A stretch of DNA of 64,000 nt from Ottelia alismoides (GCA_037367405.1 JAZKJV010000086.1:62001-126000); one strand, 5' to 3'; positions 44,087 through 58,228 are shown, counted from the first letter of the stretch. Translations and numbers: made by a program. Notes: generated by a model from the letters alone, not told the origin.

Positions 44087-45606
44087 TTTTCCCTTTCTTT
44101 GTGCTAACTTGGATGGTGGAGATACACTCCTAATTCAAATCAGTGGTTGAGATTTTGTTGCAAAAAATTGCAACAAAAATTAATTTAATTTAAATAAAAA
44201 TAAATATGATGTAACAATCTTAACATATTTCGTTTCAATTAAATCAAGATTTTCATGAATGGAAGAGTATTAAGACTCCACCTTCCATTAAAAGGGAAAG
44301 GAGAAAGCTTCCTTCCCTTTTAATCAAGGTAGATAACCATCGTATATTGGAGAGAGAAAACTCTCTCCAATACTAATGTGATCTTATTACATTGATTCTT
44401 ATTACATGGAGTCTTTCGGCAACAAAATATCACTAAATAATTGTTTCTATATTTTTGTGGTAATTGCAAACAAAACCGTTGAGACTTATGAATCAAATTC
44501 AATATCCTAATAAGATGTAAATTACATTTACAATGAAATGTATAATGTGAATCTAATTCACATAAGCATTTAATTCATAAATCCTATTTACAATTAATCA
44601 TATTCATATTATTATAAATCATATTTATAATATTAATTATTATTATGGATAGTGATATTCACATTAATCACATCTTTGATAAAAAATATATTTAATTATC
44701 TTACATGTCAATTCTCATGTGTCCAAATAATATGATTCATATTCATATTACTTATTCTAATTAAATCATATTTAATTATCCATTTCCCATTGATCATATA
44801 TTTTATCAACAACTGAATTATTCTTGAACTTTTCAAGAACAATGTGCTTTCTTCGCGGATACTTGGAGATAAGGATAGGGGGATTGTACGTACCATGTAT
44901 AGTGACTTGGATTGAGATCATATCCCAAATCCATATCTCCAGAACTTCTCATAGATTGATTGAATCAAAACATAAACATAATCTTCTTATTTCATCTGAA
45001 TCATATTTAGATTAATGACCAACATTTGGACTAAGATTAGTTTACTGATCTATAGAATCCAAACTTGTTTCATCATTCCCTCAGAATGGAAGTGTCATAG
45101 TTATAGAATTGTTTGTGTTCACATCACTCTTAATTATTCCTAATACACATACATCCTACATACGTGAAGATCTAGATTAAACCCAAAGTATTAGATCATA
45201 TTGGAATCGTCTTCTTTAGGATTTTATCATTATATTTCTCATCAGATCATTGAGAGTTGTTATTGATCATATACTTTCAAAAAGCATAAATAATACCTAT
45301 AAATCCTGTCAAGCTTCCAAAGAGAGATGGGCATTCATGAAATTTGATCCCATTATCTTATGAGTGACCTCGTGTCTTTCGATTCAATAACAAATTTGTA
45401 TGATCCCTTTCGAGAGAATGTATTACTCATATACCCTGTATGCACACTAGCTTACTGGTGCATAGATCTTGATTAGATCATCAACTTATCGGTCCTTCAA
45501 ATTTACACACTCAGATATATAGTAACACATCTATCTCCGGTCAGAGGATGTGTGCCTATTCATGACAATATACAACATAGGTCTCGATTATCTCGATCTT
45601 GATAAG
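44087..45606. other. Unclassified LTR-like stretch
   Basis: No coding signal. The palindrome TGTTGCAAAAAATTGCAACA at 44,156-44,175 has the form of a TG...CA LTR terminus, and the text that follows resembles a retrotransposon LTR in composition. I found no PBS, second terminus or target duplication. It may be a solo or truncated LTR of an element unrelated to the Athila group. Confidence 0.35.
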
Positions 45607-46330
45607 TGATGAATCTCCAATTCATCGCCTTTATTCTTTCATTTAAGACTTTATTCCCTAATTAAATGCATGCATATACCATTAATTTGTAAAAAATAAC
45701 AATCAATATATTGCATAAAGTAATGTATAAAATATTACATAATATACTGAATGGAATGCTAAAATAAAAGAATAAAGGAAGAAAAAAAAAGAATGAAGTG
45801 CCAAAGACACTGAGTGACCCTAGGCCCCTAGACCAAGTCATCATAATGATTTGGTTGCTAAAGACACTAAGTGACCCTAGGCCCCTAGACCAAGTCCCAA
45901 TAGGGGGAGATAGGGCAACAAATTGTACAGAAACATAGCCTAAAATCCTAATTTTATAGCCCAATAATTATGCTTTAGGACCTAATTTATTTTCTTATTT
46001 TATACTTCAAAACAATAAACTTCGAACATAAAAATTATACATAAAAATACAAAGAAAAATATAAAATTGATTTCATTAAAAAATAATGCACAATTTGCCC
46101 TGAATGTACAGAATAAAAAGTTGTAAAGAAAACTTCCCACACATGTATCTTCTCCGTACAAATCCAAAATTCACAAACTCACCATTATTGTTTATGAAAT
46201 TAAATTATCTATTTAGTGAATATGCTTTCATTCAATTTGAAGTACATATGTAAAAGTTTGTTGTTGGACCCTCATTGTGCAATATACATTTATATAATAT
46301 TCAATGTATTCACTCTTTTTATTTTTCACT
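45607..46330 (+). repeat. U3 fragment of an Athila-like LTR
   Basis: It starts TGATGAATCTCCAATTCATC, the family terminal palindrome, and is alignable with the first 700 bp or so of the E3 LTR (48,319 onward): TTCATTT, the GCATG(C/T)A(T/A)AT motif, TATTGCATAA and GGACCC(T/C)CATT all occur in the same order. It ends where the minus-strand E5 coding remnant begins, so it is truncated. A tandem duplication of about 55 bp (GACACT(G/A)AGTGACCCTAGGCCC core) lies at 45,806-45,895. Confidence 0.7.
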
Positions 46331-48318
46331 TTATTATATTTTTATGCAAGAACAATGTTGTGTCCTTGATCTCTGCTAGAAAATCACAATCTTCTGTATC
46401 TTTCTGCATGTGCAAACTCTCATCTGATATGGCCTCTGCAAGCTTCGGTACTTTGTCTCAATCTGGAATTTTTTGCTACTTACGTAAAAGGTGATCTTTC
46501 TGGTATCGTAGTCAACTACTTCTTTGGCTAATCGAAGGAATGGATGTCCCAATATGATCGGGTATTGAGTAAGGGAGCCGAGTTTACGTATCTAGAACAA
46601 TGAATTCTACATGGAATTGCATCCCTTAGATCGTAACGATGACATACACCAAAATGCCCCTATCCTCTTCATAGATGTGTCTTCGAATTGCATAATCATT
46701 CTTGTTGGCTTCAACAGTCCTAAATCAAATTCTTTGAAGAAGTGGTGAAGGCATCAGATTTATGGATTATTTACTACCAAGGACTGGTGTTCGTTCAAAC
46801 TATCGGTTGAACTTCTCACATCTGATGAGAGGAGATCCCGTGTCTTTTCTCAGGAGGCTGTTAATGACAATTGTCGTGGTCATATTGTGTTTGACTAGTT
46901 TCTCGCATCTTCTTTTCCGATGCTTAGTTGTAGATGCCTCCTTTATTCCTTTGTTTATGACGATCATGTACTCCATGGCTTTTAACAAAGGCATTTTAAG
47001 AATAATATTCTGTAAGATCTCACAATTCTAGGACTAGACAAGGCTGTTTTTATTTTTTTACTATTTTTAATTTCATAGCATCAGGAAATGGAATGCAAGT
47101 GTCATAAAAAACAACATTTTTATTGATACGAGTTTTATTTTATACGATTGGATGATTTAAATTGGTACAACCATCTAGAATAGAAGGAAAAGTGAAAATA
47201 AAAAGTTTAGTCATATAGACTTGCACGGGATTGGATACTAGTGCTATCATTTCCTTGGTTGCATCAACATGACCATGATTGTTATTACCACGTTCCTTTT
47301 TATTTTATTTATTTTTTGTTTTGTTTTATCGATACTAATGTTCCTTCCTCGTAGATCTTAGAGCCACATGCAAGATCAACTGATGGTGATGAAGATTTAT
47401 CCATAGAAGATTTGTTTTTACCCTTTACTGTAGCAGTCAACTGTAGCATCCTACCGCTCTTAAGATCCACAACATTAGATAACATAAAAGAATTTATACT
47501 GACTTGGGAGGTGGAGTATCACTATGATCTACCTGCTCCTTTCGATAGAAGTTGTTGGGGTTTGCCTCAACGTGCATGGATAAGACAGTTTTTGTGGCTG
47601 CAAAGTCATCTAGCTTTTGGCTCATGTCATTCATGTCCTTGATCAGTTGAGCCAACACCTAGATTACCTTGATCATCTAAATTGGATTCACTGAAGCAAC
47701 TTTTAAACATTCGACAATTACTAGAGGTTGAGGCTGATGGTACTGTTGTTGCTGTTGATAATGCTGATAGGGATGAGGCGAATATTACTAGTATCGAAAT
47801 TGAGGAGAAGAGAATTTCTTTTAATATGAAGCTATCAGCAGCTGCTGATGATATTATCGTATTCGTGTCGGCTGCTGTTGCTGGTACTGCGGTCTTCAAG
47901 TGTGGCCTTTGTGTGGATAAAGCGGCCTTGGTGTAGCTGGAAACTCCATCCACCCTACTGTAGGCTGAATAACCGGACAATTGTACTCAGACCCTGGGGT
48001 TGTCCTCAGGATGGGTCTGTGCTTGTTCATTTCCCCACGCATTATTCAGCTCTTGAATTTTTGGAGGTGGTGGATAGAATGGCTTGACATAAGCATGGGG
48101 TTCTGGATCGTACGTAACCATCTGTTGCAATGGAGACGATCCCTGGTTGGGTTCCTACACGTAATATACGTATTGAACTGACTGGGGTTGCCCTTGATTC
48201 AACTGCTGGGGTTGCTCCTTTGGTTTTGTAGAAATCATAGCTGGATCCTTCATAGATTGACATGCATGGATAGTGCTCACCAGAAGCTCAAGCTGCTTTG
48301 AAATTTGGTTGAGCTTGT
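46331..48318 (-). pseudogene. Minus-strand gag C-terminus, protease and pol start of element E5
   Basis: On the minus strand the text begins inside gag (KLNQISKQLELLV), passes a glutamine/proline-rich tail (YVKPFYPPPPKIQELNNAWG near 48,080) and a gag-pro linker. It reaches a protease-like segment at about 46,520-46,640 with a FHVEFIVLD-type strand, and a following LAKEVVDYD segment. It ends in acidic text (MQKDTEDCDFLAEIKDT) at about 46,380. It is riddled with stops and frameshifts. The gag N-terminus is cut off by insertion of the E3 LTR at 48,319, so the rest should lie beyond the nest, outside the window. Confidence 0.7.
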
Positions 48319-51300
48319 TGATGAATCTTCATTTCATCATCTTCATTCCTTCATTTTGGCCTTTAAACCCTAGTTAAAAGCATGTAAATATCATTATTTT
48401 GTATAAATTAACACTCATTATTTATTGCATAATAATTGTATAAATTACATTGTTTAAAGCCAAAATAAAACAATAAATAAAGAAAAGAAAAATAAGTAAA
48501 ATGTCAATGGTATTTTATGTCCCTAAACATCGAGACCAAGTCAAGAATTTATGTTGTCGATAAGGAATAAAGTAGAGGGAGATAAGTGCCAAAAAGTCAA
48601 TAAAAATCTCATTATTTTATTTATAAAAAATTCATTTTTGGGGAACCATTTTATTCTCCATTATTCATTCATTAAATCAAAAAAATTTGTACATGATTGT
48701 TGTAGACATAAATGTATAGAAAACTACAAAATTGAGTTTACACAAAAATAACATACAGTGTACATTTTATGCTCAGAATAATAAGACAAAACCAAACTTT
48801 CTAGATCCATATCTCCTCAATAAAAACAAAAAATACCTCAAAATCACCTTTAGTTGTATATAACTTCTAATTATCTATTGAATGAAGGTGGTTTCACTTA
48901 ATTTGGAGTTAAGATGTAAAAGTTAGGTTTTGGACCCCCATTTCATACATGAATAAAATATTCATTTTATTTATTTCTTATTATTTTGTAATTTTAAACT
49001 TTTGCAAATATTATTTTTACTACATATACATATTTAGAATAGAATAAAATAATAAATAAAACATAAAAAATAGTATACATAAATACACAGATGATGTATC
49101 TATACTTATACAATTACAAATTAGACCTGTATTCACTGAAGTGTACAAATAAACATCAGAAAAATACAATAAACATATATTTTTATATGTAAAAAAAGTT
49201 TTAAATAAATGAAATAATAAAATACAAAATAAAAAATAAAAACAAAATGTGCAGACATAGGTCAATATAACTACAAATACACTTGCAAAAAGTAACTTGT
49301 AATAAATTGAATCATAAAAATAAATAAAATCACATCAAAATACCAGATAAAACAATAAATATTTTTATGTTCTATCTAAAAAATAAATAAATCATTTATT
49401 ATTAATTATTTTCAAATAAAACCATCTCTTTGTCATGTAATGTCCAAGGTGGACCAATGGGGGGCGAGGATTGTTGACCTTAGTCAACTACCCATCCCCG
49501 CCTTTGACCCCTTGTCAGAACCTCGAGCACCACCACTTCCTTGAATTTTCTAGGTTGCCATGTGCCTCCATTCGCCTCGAATCTTTCATAGATCTCGTTC
49601 ACGTCACAATCACCAACCTCGCCTCCTAATTAGATCTAATCTATCTTCCTCGAGTCTCTCAATAATTCAGCTTAAATTCACCAAAAACTTGTTTATAAAT
49701 AAGACTCCAATTCCTCCCATTCAACCTTGATCTCTCATCAGGCTCTGTAAGGTCCTCAATCGTGTGTGTGAGAGTTCACCAGTGACAAATGTCCTTTCCC
49801 CGAGGTTCAGAGCACCACAGGAGGAGGAGAGCAGGTCCACGGTGGCGTCCTGCTCCTCGATCTACTAACATGTTAGAGATATGCCATTCCCTTATTTCTT
49901 GGTAGATTTAGTTCATAGATTTCATTTTATGCCTTTTGTTTTGTATTTTAGTTTCTATTTTAGCCTAGGATTAGATACAGGTCTCATCAGTGCTCTAGAT
50001 CTTAGGCCATTGTGATTCATCATTACACCTTATATCCGACATCCATGGTCATTCCATTATCTAGCCCCATCATTTTTCAGCATCCTTGACCATCCATTCA
50101 ACTTTGAGTCCTTCTGGATCGAAGAATCCAATGCTCCTTTGTTGCCTTTTGCCTGAGCATCACCACCCCCGCTCCATCAAAATTACTTTAAATAAGCAGG
50201 ATGAATTTTTTTAAACAGGGATTAATATTCGTTGCTATATTTTTGGAAAAATTGTACATGAGACCTTAAACTATATATTTACATAAAGGCCCTCCTAGGA
50301 AGTTTTTAATTTATTTATTTTGCGGAAAATTTTATGTATGCTCATGGATTTTATAATAGGGTTTCAGAATGAAAGAAATATTTCTTTTAAGAGCAAATAG
50401 GTCCCCTAATTGAATAATAAATGCTATTTCTTGATTATTTTTTCTCAAAATAGCTATTGTTTGTATTTAATTTGGAAAAAATGCAAGTAAATGTTCAGAT
50501 GACATATTTCTATGCTGTAATTTCTATTTGCATTTCTTGGCTTTTATGTATTCACTAATTCAAAAAATAAGTAGTTCATCACTGTTTAGCTTTAAAAATG
50601 CCAAAAAAATAATAAAATTCCTTTAAAAATTATAAGACAATATATTTGCTTGTTATTACCTATATAACTCCATACCAAAATCCCTAAAAATACAAAAATC
50701 TAAAAATTTAAAGATCCAAATCATTTATTAAAATAAAAAAATCACCAAAAAATACAAAAATATTCATTTCCCTCTCAGAATTTTTCTTTATATTTATATT
50801 ATATTATTAAAATTGATTTAAAGTAATTTTGATGTATTTTGACATTTTTCTCTTTAAAAACAATTCATCCTGCTTATTTAGTCCCTGTTTCGGATGTTTT
50901 TAGATTTTAGTAAAATACTTAAATCATGAAAAAATTGCAGAAAAATCATAAAATCATGAGCAAAATATAAAAAGCCTAAAATTATTTTCCTTGTATTTTT
51001 GGACTATCTTTAGATATACATACAATATACTATCAATATGGATATATATATATATACACACATATATTACTTATATACTTATATTATGTACTAATAAATT
51101 TTATACTAGTATTTTTTTGTTTTAAAAAATCAAAAAGAAAATAAAAATTAGCAAAACTAAAAATAACACACTCACACACACATATTTATATGTACATATA
51201 CCTTATATATATACTCCAACCAATATGTGTCTATATATGTATATAATACATCTTATTTTTATTAAATGACCTATATTTACTATTAACATTATTTAGAGAA

Positions 51301-51612
51301 ACAAAAAATAATATTTCAAAAACCCACATAAAAAGACTTAATGACAAGTATGTACAAGATACACGTTGATTAGTAATAATCATTGGTTACCTAACTTGCT
51401 CTCTTCGGTTCGACCTCTGCATACGCTTTACTTTTTTTATTTGTAGAGTATAAAAAATTGTGCCTCACATTTTTGGCTATTCATTGCTTATTGTTATATT
51501 GTGGGTACTCGTTGATTGGCTAAGGAGATTTCTTGTAGGTTGCCTCAGCAACAACTGTCTTCACACTCCGTAAGGATACCTTTTAGACCAGTTTGAGAAA
51601 CCCTCGACATCA
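48319..51612 (+). repeat. 5' LTR of E3
   Basis: A 3,294-bp LTR starting TGATGAATCTTCATTTCATC and ending ...CGACATCA, three bases before a degenerate PBS. A TATA box (TATAAATA) lies at 49,694-49,701, followed by a short GC-rich block (49,740-49,870). U5-type text (GGTTCGACCTCTGC) lies near 51,408. Simple TA/CA runs occur at about 51,037-51,065 and 51,168-51,185. The 5-mer before it is CTTGT. Confidence 0.78.
49694..49701 (+). promoter_or_regulatory. TATA box of E3 LTR
   Basis: TATAAATA about 45 bp before the GC-rich block. The position relative to the LTR start (about 1.4 kb) is comparable to that of the E0 and E2 TATA boxes (about 1.0 kb in each). Confidence 0.6.
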
Positions 51613-51615
51613 AAA

Positions 51616-51633
51616 CGATTCCATTGCTGGGGA
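51616..51633 (+). other. Degenerate PBS of E3
   Basis: CGATTCCATTGCTGGGGA matches the tRNA-Asp PBS at about 12 of 18 positions. It is identified mainly by its place right after the LTR terminus ACATCA. Confidence 0.65.
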
Positions 51634-53823
51634 ACAATGTGTGTTGCCTATTTTATTTTTATTTACCTTTTATTTATTTATCGATTCATTCATTCAATTG
51701 TACAAAATTTTCTATCTCATTTTTACTTGTATAAATTTCATTCTTTATTTTTTTAAATGCATTATATGATTAATTGCGATAATGCATCTCTTTTGTTATG
51801 TTTTTTGCAAGGGCCCTCTATGCGAGGACGACCTCTTAAGAGGATGATGCAACCAAGCAAAGTGGATATTGGGTTTTTTACACATGACCAACTGGAGAGG
51901 CAGCGAGCATAGCAAAGAAACTAATTAGCCTAGACCTTGAGTTTAGATTTTTATTTTATTTTGGTGAGAGAGACTAATTCATTTATTCATTATTAATTGT
52001 AATAATTATGGACATGGACACTACTCTACTCTACGAGGTCCATTTTCTATGAGTTTTTGAGTTTTTCGCCTTTCTTTTCATTTGTTTATTGTGCATGGAG
52101 CCCTTAGACTTTAGGTTTGCTTGTATTAGACGTTAGGTTTGCTTGTATGGGTAATTAGGTCCAATCCCTAAAAAGATTATGTGCCTATAGTCTATTACGT
52201 TTGAATCTAGTCAAACTAATGAATGTTTTTCTGGAATTGACCCACGTGCTCAAAGAGGCATCGTACAACGATTGCAGGACCCATTGTGGCAGGCAGATGT
52301 ATCCAAGATTGGACCCAAGGGTTTATTTTTGAATAATTAAGATATGGTTCTTCACGACTAATAGCAACTATTATTTAGGGAGATTTTGTCGATTGCACAT
52401 CGCCACGTAGATTGGTTTAAAAATTCTAATTTTTCATACCACATGGAGAGAAATGGGAAGCATTGTAAGTCTTCTAACTCTGCATCATCATACTCAATGG
52501 TAAGATTTTCATCATCGAATCGACTTTGCACGACTTTTTCACTATCTCCATTTTATTTTGAGCACCTAAGACTTAAATGAGGATCTACAAAATCATTAGG
52601 CGCATGTATGCAAATATCTAAAAAAGAGAAAACCAAAAATCTAAAATAAGGGGACTTCTAAATAAAAATTTGACCTTAATTAAAACTTGTAATGAACTTC
52701 ATTGTCTTGGGTCCATATGTTCCTCATTATTTTCAGGTACCCTAGGAGGGGACACAACCCCTTCTATGAGTAAGGCACGATCCACTAAGGATTAGAGCCC
52801 GAAACCCAGTCTGTAACTTCCTTTTGTATCACCAGGAATTTCAAAGTATTGGCACTTCTAGCGTACGTGACTGAGTAGGGCACTGCCATCGATGGTGTTC
52901 CAGCCTTGTGTGGAACATCAACTTGGTATGGTGTACTGAGCTTAGGACATGCCCTCATGGGTGTGTTTATATCATCGGTTTGCATCCAAGTAGGGTCCTT
53001 GCACAGTCATGAGGATTCTGTTGCGAGTGAGGTCCGAAGTAGTGGGTTTGCCTATTGGCTTCCTCCCTCTTATTCTTTGGTTGAGTAGGGATCCAGGAAG
53101 ACTTACAAGGGACCTCAAAAAGAGAAGAATATATGTTATATAGGAGTACAAGTACGAGGTACATTTTGGCAGTACTCTCGCACCTTTAGTGCTAGCGTGT
53201 TAAGGACTTGTTATAAGATATGCATGAAATAACAACTCTAAAATGAAAATATAAAAGAGATGATCCTTTACAGATTCACATTGTGTTGAGTGGGTAAAAC
53301 CAATTTTGTATTGTGTTTTAGGTTAAGGTTCAAAGAGTTAAGTCCCGTGCACCTGCGCAAATTTTGTCATATGTGTCTTCTCTTTGACCCCCTACTCATT
53401 TCGAGCCTTTCTACTGTTTTACACTCCATTTCATTCTGCGTTGACCATCGTATCATTCTTCCTGTATAGATCATCTCTTGCTTCAAGATGTCGATCCATG
53501 GATGATTTAGTCAAGACTCCGTCGACACCTACATGGATTCCATGGACTTTGCATCCCAATAATTTAAGGTGATTTCTGAGAGCACGATTCAGACCTTGCA
53601 AACTGATGTTAAGATTACTCATTTTCTTTCCACTTTCTTTTATATCCTACTATACCGGTACACTCTTGTCCCACTACCGCATGTTGTGAAAGGAGGTCGA
53701 TTTCACTCTATTTGTTTTTCTGCATTCACGACCGTCTAAGATTGACCCTAATCTCATTTCCATCATGACAGTTGGTGTTTGGTTTCAAGTTGTCTGATTG
53801 GGATTCTCTTACATTGTAGATAG
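51634..53823 (+). other. E3 leader and 5' internal region
   Basis: About 2.2 kb between PBS and gag. Short blocks can be matched to the E1 and E2 leaders, for example GACATGGACACTACTC...GAGGTCCATTT near 52,012-52,050. The conserved hairpin of E1/E2 is not preserved here. No credible reading frame is visible. An unrelated insertion may account for the extra length compared with 1.3 kb in E1. Confidence 0.5.
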
Positions 53824-54929
53824 ATGCCAGTCCTAGTTTGGGATCCCAACACAAAGTTCAACTCCTCATATTCAGATCCAGAAATGGCTTCTCAAGGAAA
53901 GGAAAAGAGGCAGCAGCTACCCAAACCAGAGCAAGGTTCCATGCCAGATCAGGAATCAGGGGAATGCTATGTTGCTGGCTTCGATCCAAGCCATACAACA
54001 TCAATTAACTTAGTAGGAACTCATGCAAACTACATTCCAAGATATACCAAACGAAATGAGGAATAGACCAACGAGAGGAGGAGGAGATGATGAAAGACCA
54101 AATGATCTCGAGGAAGAACAACGGGTAAGGAATGATAACTTCAAATCTACACTGAAAGAAACATATAATCTCGGGGAGCAGCTAGATGGCCAACTAGATT
54201 CGCATTTCACTAATGCACGCTCACTTGGTACTGAAGCCTCAATTCCTTGCTCTTCTACCCACTTTTCACAGAAATACAAATGAAGAGATTTACATACACC
54301 TACAGCAGTTCTCTCGCATCTACAGAACTGCCCACTACCTAACATCCCGTTAGGTGTCACGAAGATGACTGCGTTGCCATTTAGCCTCGAGGACAAGTCC
54401 CTATACTGGGTCAATCATTAGTGAAAGGTCTTGATGACTTGGGAACAACTTAAATCAATGTTCCTTTACGTGTTCTACCCTCTCGATCGGCTCACCTTGA
54501 TGCGAGCCAAGATTAACAACTTTTCTAAAGCAGCCTATGAGTCTATACATGAAGCATGGGGACGATTCACTGATCCATGGGAAATGTGCCCCCACCATGA
54601 CATAACAAGGACCAGTTGGTACAACATTTCTTGGGGGCATGAATGTAGAGTGCCAAAGACTAGTTGACACTACCTATGGGGATCCCACTTTAACAAATAT
54701 GAAGATGTGGTATGGTAGATCTTTGAAGAAATGACTGAGGAAGAGGCCGCCCTCTATTCATCACGTGCCTATCAGAAATAACCTCAGTTCTCCAACAAGC
54801 CAGTTCACATGGTAGTGTCTTGTGAGGTAAAGAGAGATGAGAGATCCAACATCAACATCATCGAGGGACATCTCTCAAAGGTTGACATTAACGAGAAGCG
54901 GTCACAGAATCTTGAAATGTCACTATGAT
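53824..54929 (+). pseudogene. gag: gag remnant of E3
   Basis: Particle-protein gene, heavily decayed. Visible homologies to E1 gag are a MTALPFSLEDKSLYWVNH segment (54,367-54,420), the TWEQLKSMFLYVFYPLDR segment (54,434 onward), IHEAWGRF and CPHHDITR (about 54,550-54,610), and the coiled-coil start NIIEGHLSKVDINEKR (54,853). The 5' part (53,824-54,283) is two frames with no visible similarity beyond position. Several stops and frame changes rule out function. The text ends shortly before the E2 LTR at 55,039. Confidence 0.75.
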
Positions 54930-56076
54930 TGAATATAGGACACCTAATTTGGATAAGCACATAATTTGGATAAGCTGGACCAAATCACCAAGTAGTTGGA
55001 ACTACTGGTGATCACCATGAGTTCATGTCAGACAGGACTGATGAATCCATGATTCTCACTCTTTATTCTTTTAAATTAACTCTTTTTCTTGGCAAAACAT
55101 CATGTGATTACTTGTAAATAAAATAACTTGGCAATTTGGCATGTCTGAGTTAATATTGCAAATTTTGCATGCATTTCTAGCAAAAATAAAAAGAATAAAA
55201 GAAAAGAAAAAGAATGATGTATTTATAATAAATTCATAGTGACCCAAACCAGAAGAGAAGGTCAACTCTTGACCTGATCGCAAAACAAATTAAGTAGAGA
55301 GAGATAGGGTTCACTATGTGTTATACATATTGTCTATATCTGTGAATATTATTTCTATAGTCATTTTTGACAAAATAAAATTAAATTATCATTTTTACAC
55401 CCTTGTACATATTCCTATAAATAATATAAAATAAAGAAATCAAAAAAAATTAAATAAAAATAAAAATAAATTCCTCCATTCATTGTGTAAAATACACTTG
55501 TATAAATCATAGTCTCTATTCATTATATATCTTTAAATAATTTGTAAAAATAAAATATAAATTATTTTACACTCCTAAAATTATGTTATAAAAAATATAA
55601 AATAAGGGCATCGGTGTAAAATTAAAATAATAAAAATACTTGTACATCACATATAGGTATATTATACATGTATATAATACTATATATTGTATATACATTA
55701 ATTTATTTATTATAAAAATAATTAAAAATCACAGAAAAATTTGAAAAATAATAACCTTTTTTCTTTATGCACTTTTTATTTTGAGTTCATTTGCATTTTT
55801 TATTGAATTTTTAATTCTTTTGTGAATTCATTTTTTCTTATTGGTCCAGATGCTTTGATGACCACGGTCAACATCTCCTTCCAGGTCAGGTCGGGTCACT
55901 CACCTTCTCGTTGGGGTCTTTTCTCCCAAATCTCTCGTCCTGCTCTGACCAGCTTTGGCTCCAACTCTTTGCCCGAGCGTCCTCCTAGGATCTGTGACAT
56001 TCGTGAATCCCTAGGAAGGTACAGATCTTCCAAGGGTTGCATGCTTCGCTCGATCATTCTAGAACCTGAAGCTTCC

Positions 56077-56083
56077 TATATAA
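56077..56083 (+). promoter_or_regulatory. TATA box of E2 LTR
   Basis: TATATAA in the sequence GCTTCCTATATAATCATC, upstream of pyrimidine-rich text that could hold the transcription start. Strongest TATA match among the LTRs here. Confidence 0.65.
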
Positions 56084-57007
56084 TCATCTCTTCCATCTCA
56101 AAATGCGATATCTCGTCCCTTGTGCCCCCATTCCCTCCTAGACACCTTTGTTGAAGTGACATCTAATGAAGGAGCCCTTCGGGATTGTTGGGAAACACCT
56201 AGAGACTCGTAGCTCACGACGTGGCTGGAGCTCCACCGCGTGAAGCCTCCCTGCTTGCCGCAGCTTGGTTGAGGCCAAAACCCGATCACCCACCTTCGCC
56301 TAACCTTGCTAAACACCTTAGTAGCTTAAGGTATCGCTCATATCCATTGCATTTTCCATTCTGAGTCATCTTTTCATTCCATCGCCTCCAACGTTCACTT
56401 GCTCCGACCAACTAGTCGGAGCCACGTTCCCTACATCTACCCTCTCTAATCTACCTACATCTCACTCCGTACCTTCTTACGCAACCCAACCATCTTGAGA
56501 CACGACCATCAGGTAAAGATTGGGCTCAAACCTCCATCTCATGCCTTCGTTAGAGGTCGATCACCATCCACCATCGCATACCTTATCCTTTGAAGCAATA
56601 ACCAGGGTCAGAGCGTAGAATCTGATCGTCGTCACCTCCATCGAAGCTGTCCTTCGGAAGCGAAGCACCCCCGCAACACTGCGTGACCCTTTGGTGACCT
56701 CATTAGAGAAGTGGATCGCCTCCATTCGCCGATTGAAAGTTGCCCAAGGGGTTGTTCTTCCAGATCCTCCTGGTGCCGTTGGATGACCTCGCCTCTACCA
56801 GATTCCATCACAACCATCCGACAAAGTAGCTTTTGGGGTCGTTTGATCAGACCTTTTGGAGCATCCTACACGTACATAGCCGATTGATCAGTGATGTCAG
56901 ATCAGCATAGCAGAGGTGATCAAGACTATCCGAGATCCCATGCGCTACGTACGTGCCCCAAGGGCTATATTTCCATCTTATCCTTGCATGTCTCGCTATT
57001 TAGCGTG

Positions 57008-57013
57008 AATAAA
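57008..57013 (+). terminator. Polyadenylation signal of E2 LTR
   Basis: AATAAA at the change from the GC-rich R-like block to AT-rich U5 text. It occupies the same place as AATAAA in the E1 LTRs (12,440 and 29,066). Confidence 0.5.
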
Positions 57014-58228
57014 GTTGTGATTATTAACTTTACAGTTTAGACTTAGTAGTTTTGATATTTACATTTTAGTCCCTCTTTATGTGTATCACATGGTTGTACA
57101 CATGACTTTTGGGGATATTTGCACCATATGCTCTGCACCGTTTTATATGTTATGAATTGAATGGCATGTTTTTGATATTTGCATCTATACCATTGTAAGC
57201 CTAGATCACATGTAGCGTGCATGCTTGTTGGACTTTTTGCAACTTTGACCATGGCTATTTTCTGGATGTTATTATTTGTCCTAGAAACTTAAGTTATTTG
57301 CACTTAGGTCCCTGTAAACTATGTCTAATTACATCTTGTATTTGGACTTAATAATTATCAAATTAATCCAAAAAATTATCTAAAAAGTACCCTCAACTCC
57401 TATTGAATTGTGGTATTTAGTGTAAGTTTTGGGGATTAATTTATTTGCATTTATTAATTTTGAAAAAAAATTCTATGAAAATGTCCTGTCTATTTTTGAA
57501 AACACATAAAAATTCATAAATATCCTTAATTCTACAAAAATTCATGTTAGTGTGTTTTTGTGTGTTTTAACTACAATAGAAATTTTGTTAAAAAATCCTT
57601 TATAAAAGCCCTAAAAATTGCAAAGACTTAAAATATTATAGAAATCATATATATTTTAAGAAAAAAAACCAAAAATTCTCATTTCTGTTCCTATTTGTAG
57701 GTCATTATTTGTATTTTCTCATAAAATTGTTGTCTAATATTTTACGATATTTTAGTTATATATATCTTGCAATTTAATCTTTTTATGCATTGTTCACATT
57801 TTTAGTCACTATTTGGCTTTATGAAATTATAAAAACATTTGCAAAACCCTAGAAAATTTCCAAAAACACTAAAAAACCATAAAATCCAAAAAAAAATATC
57901 TCACTTTTTTTATCATTTTTATCCTTCATAAAAAATACGAAAATATAGTTGTCTGCTTATTAAAAATAAAATTTTGCAAAAAAAAAACACTAAAAAATAT
58001 GTTACTTGATTTCTGAGATTTGACTACTTCGTAGGTTTTCTCGTGCTCCTTTTGTTCGACCCTGTTTGCAATAACAGTAAAATAAATAGCAAACCACTTA
58101 CATTTATGCTTGATTATTTGGTCTATTTTAAGTGGTTTATTTCTTCTTGAGTGACGAAATTGATTGATTAGGGACAACGACATTGCTTATTCCTCCTTAA
58201 TCGATCTAGGATTTTTGTTTCATCAGAA

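Larger units (their letters stand above)
55039..58225 (+). repeat. 5' LTR of E2, inserted in E3
   Basis: A 3,187-bp LTR starting TGATGAATCCATGATTCTCA and ending ...TTTCATCA, three bases before the PBS. It interrupts the E3 gag coiled-coil region. The likely target 5-mer on the left is AGGAC, with its partner outside the window. A TATA box lies at 56,077, a GC-rich block at about 55,850-56,960 and AATAAA at 57,008-57,013. U5 includes TGACTACTTCGTAGG near 58,020, also seen at 16,710 in E1. Confidence 0.85.

Noticed and set aside
44087..44100. PPT of LTR B on the minus strand (AAAGAAAGGGAAAA)
   Set aside because: LTR B is a 5' LTR because a PBS lies on its other side. The purine run outside it is probably flanking sequence by chance.
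51037..51185. TA/CA runs as a functional origin or matrix attachment site
   Set aside because: Short simple repeats are common in this AT-rich LTR, and nothing else supports a function.
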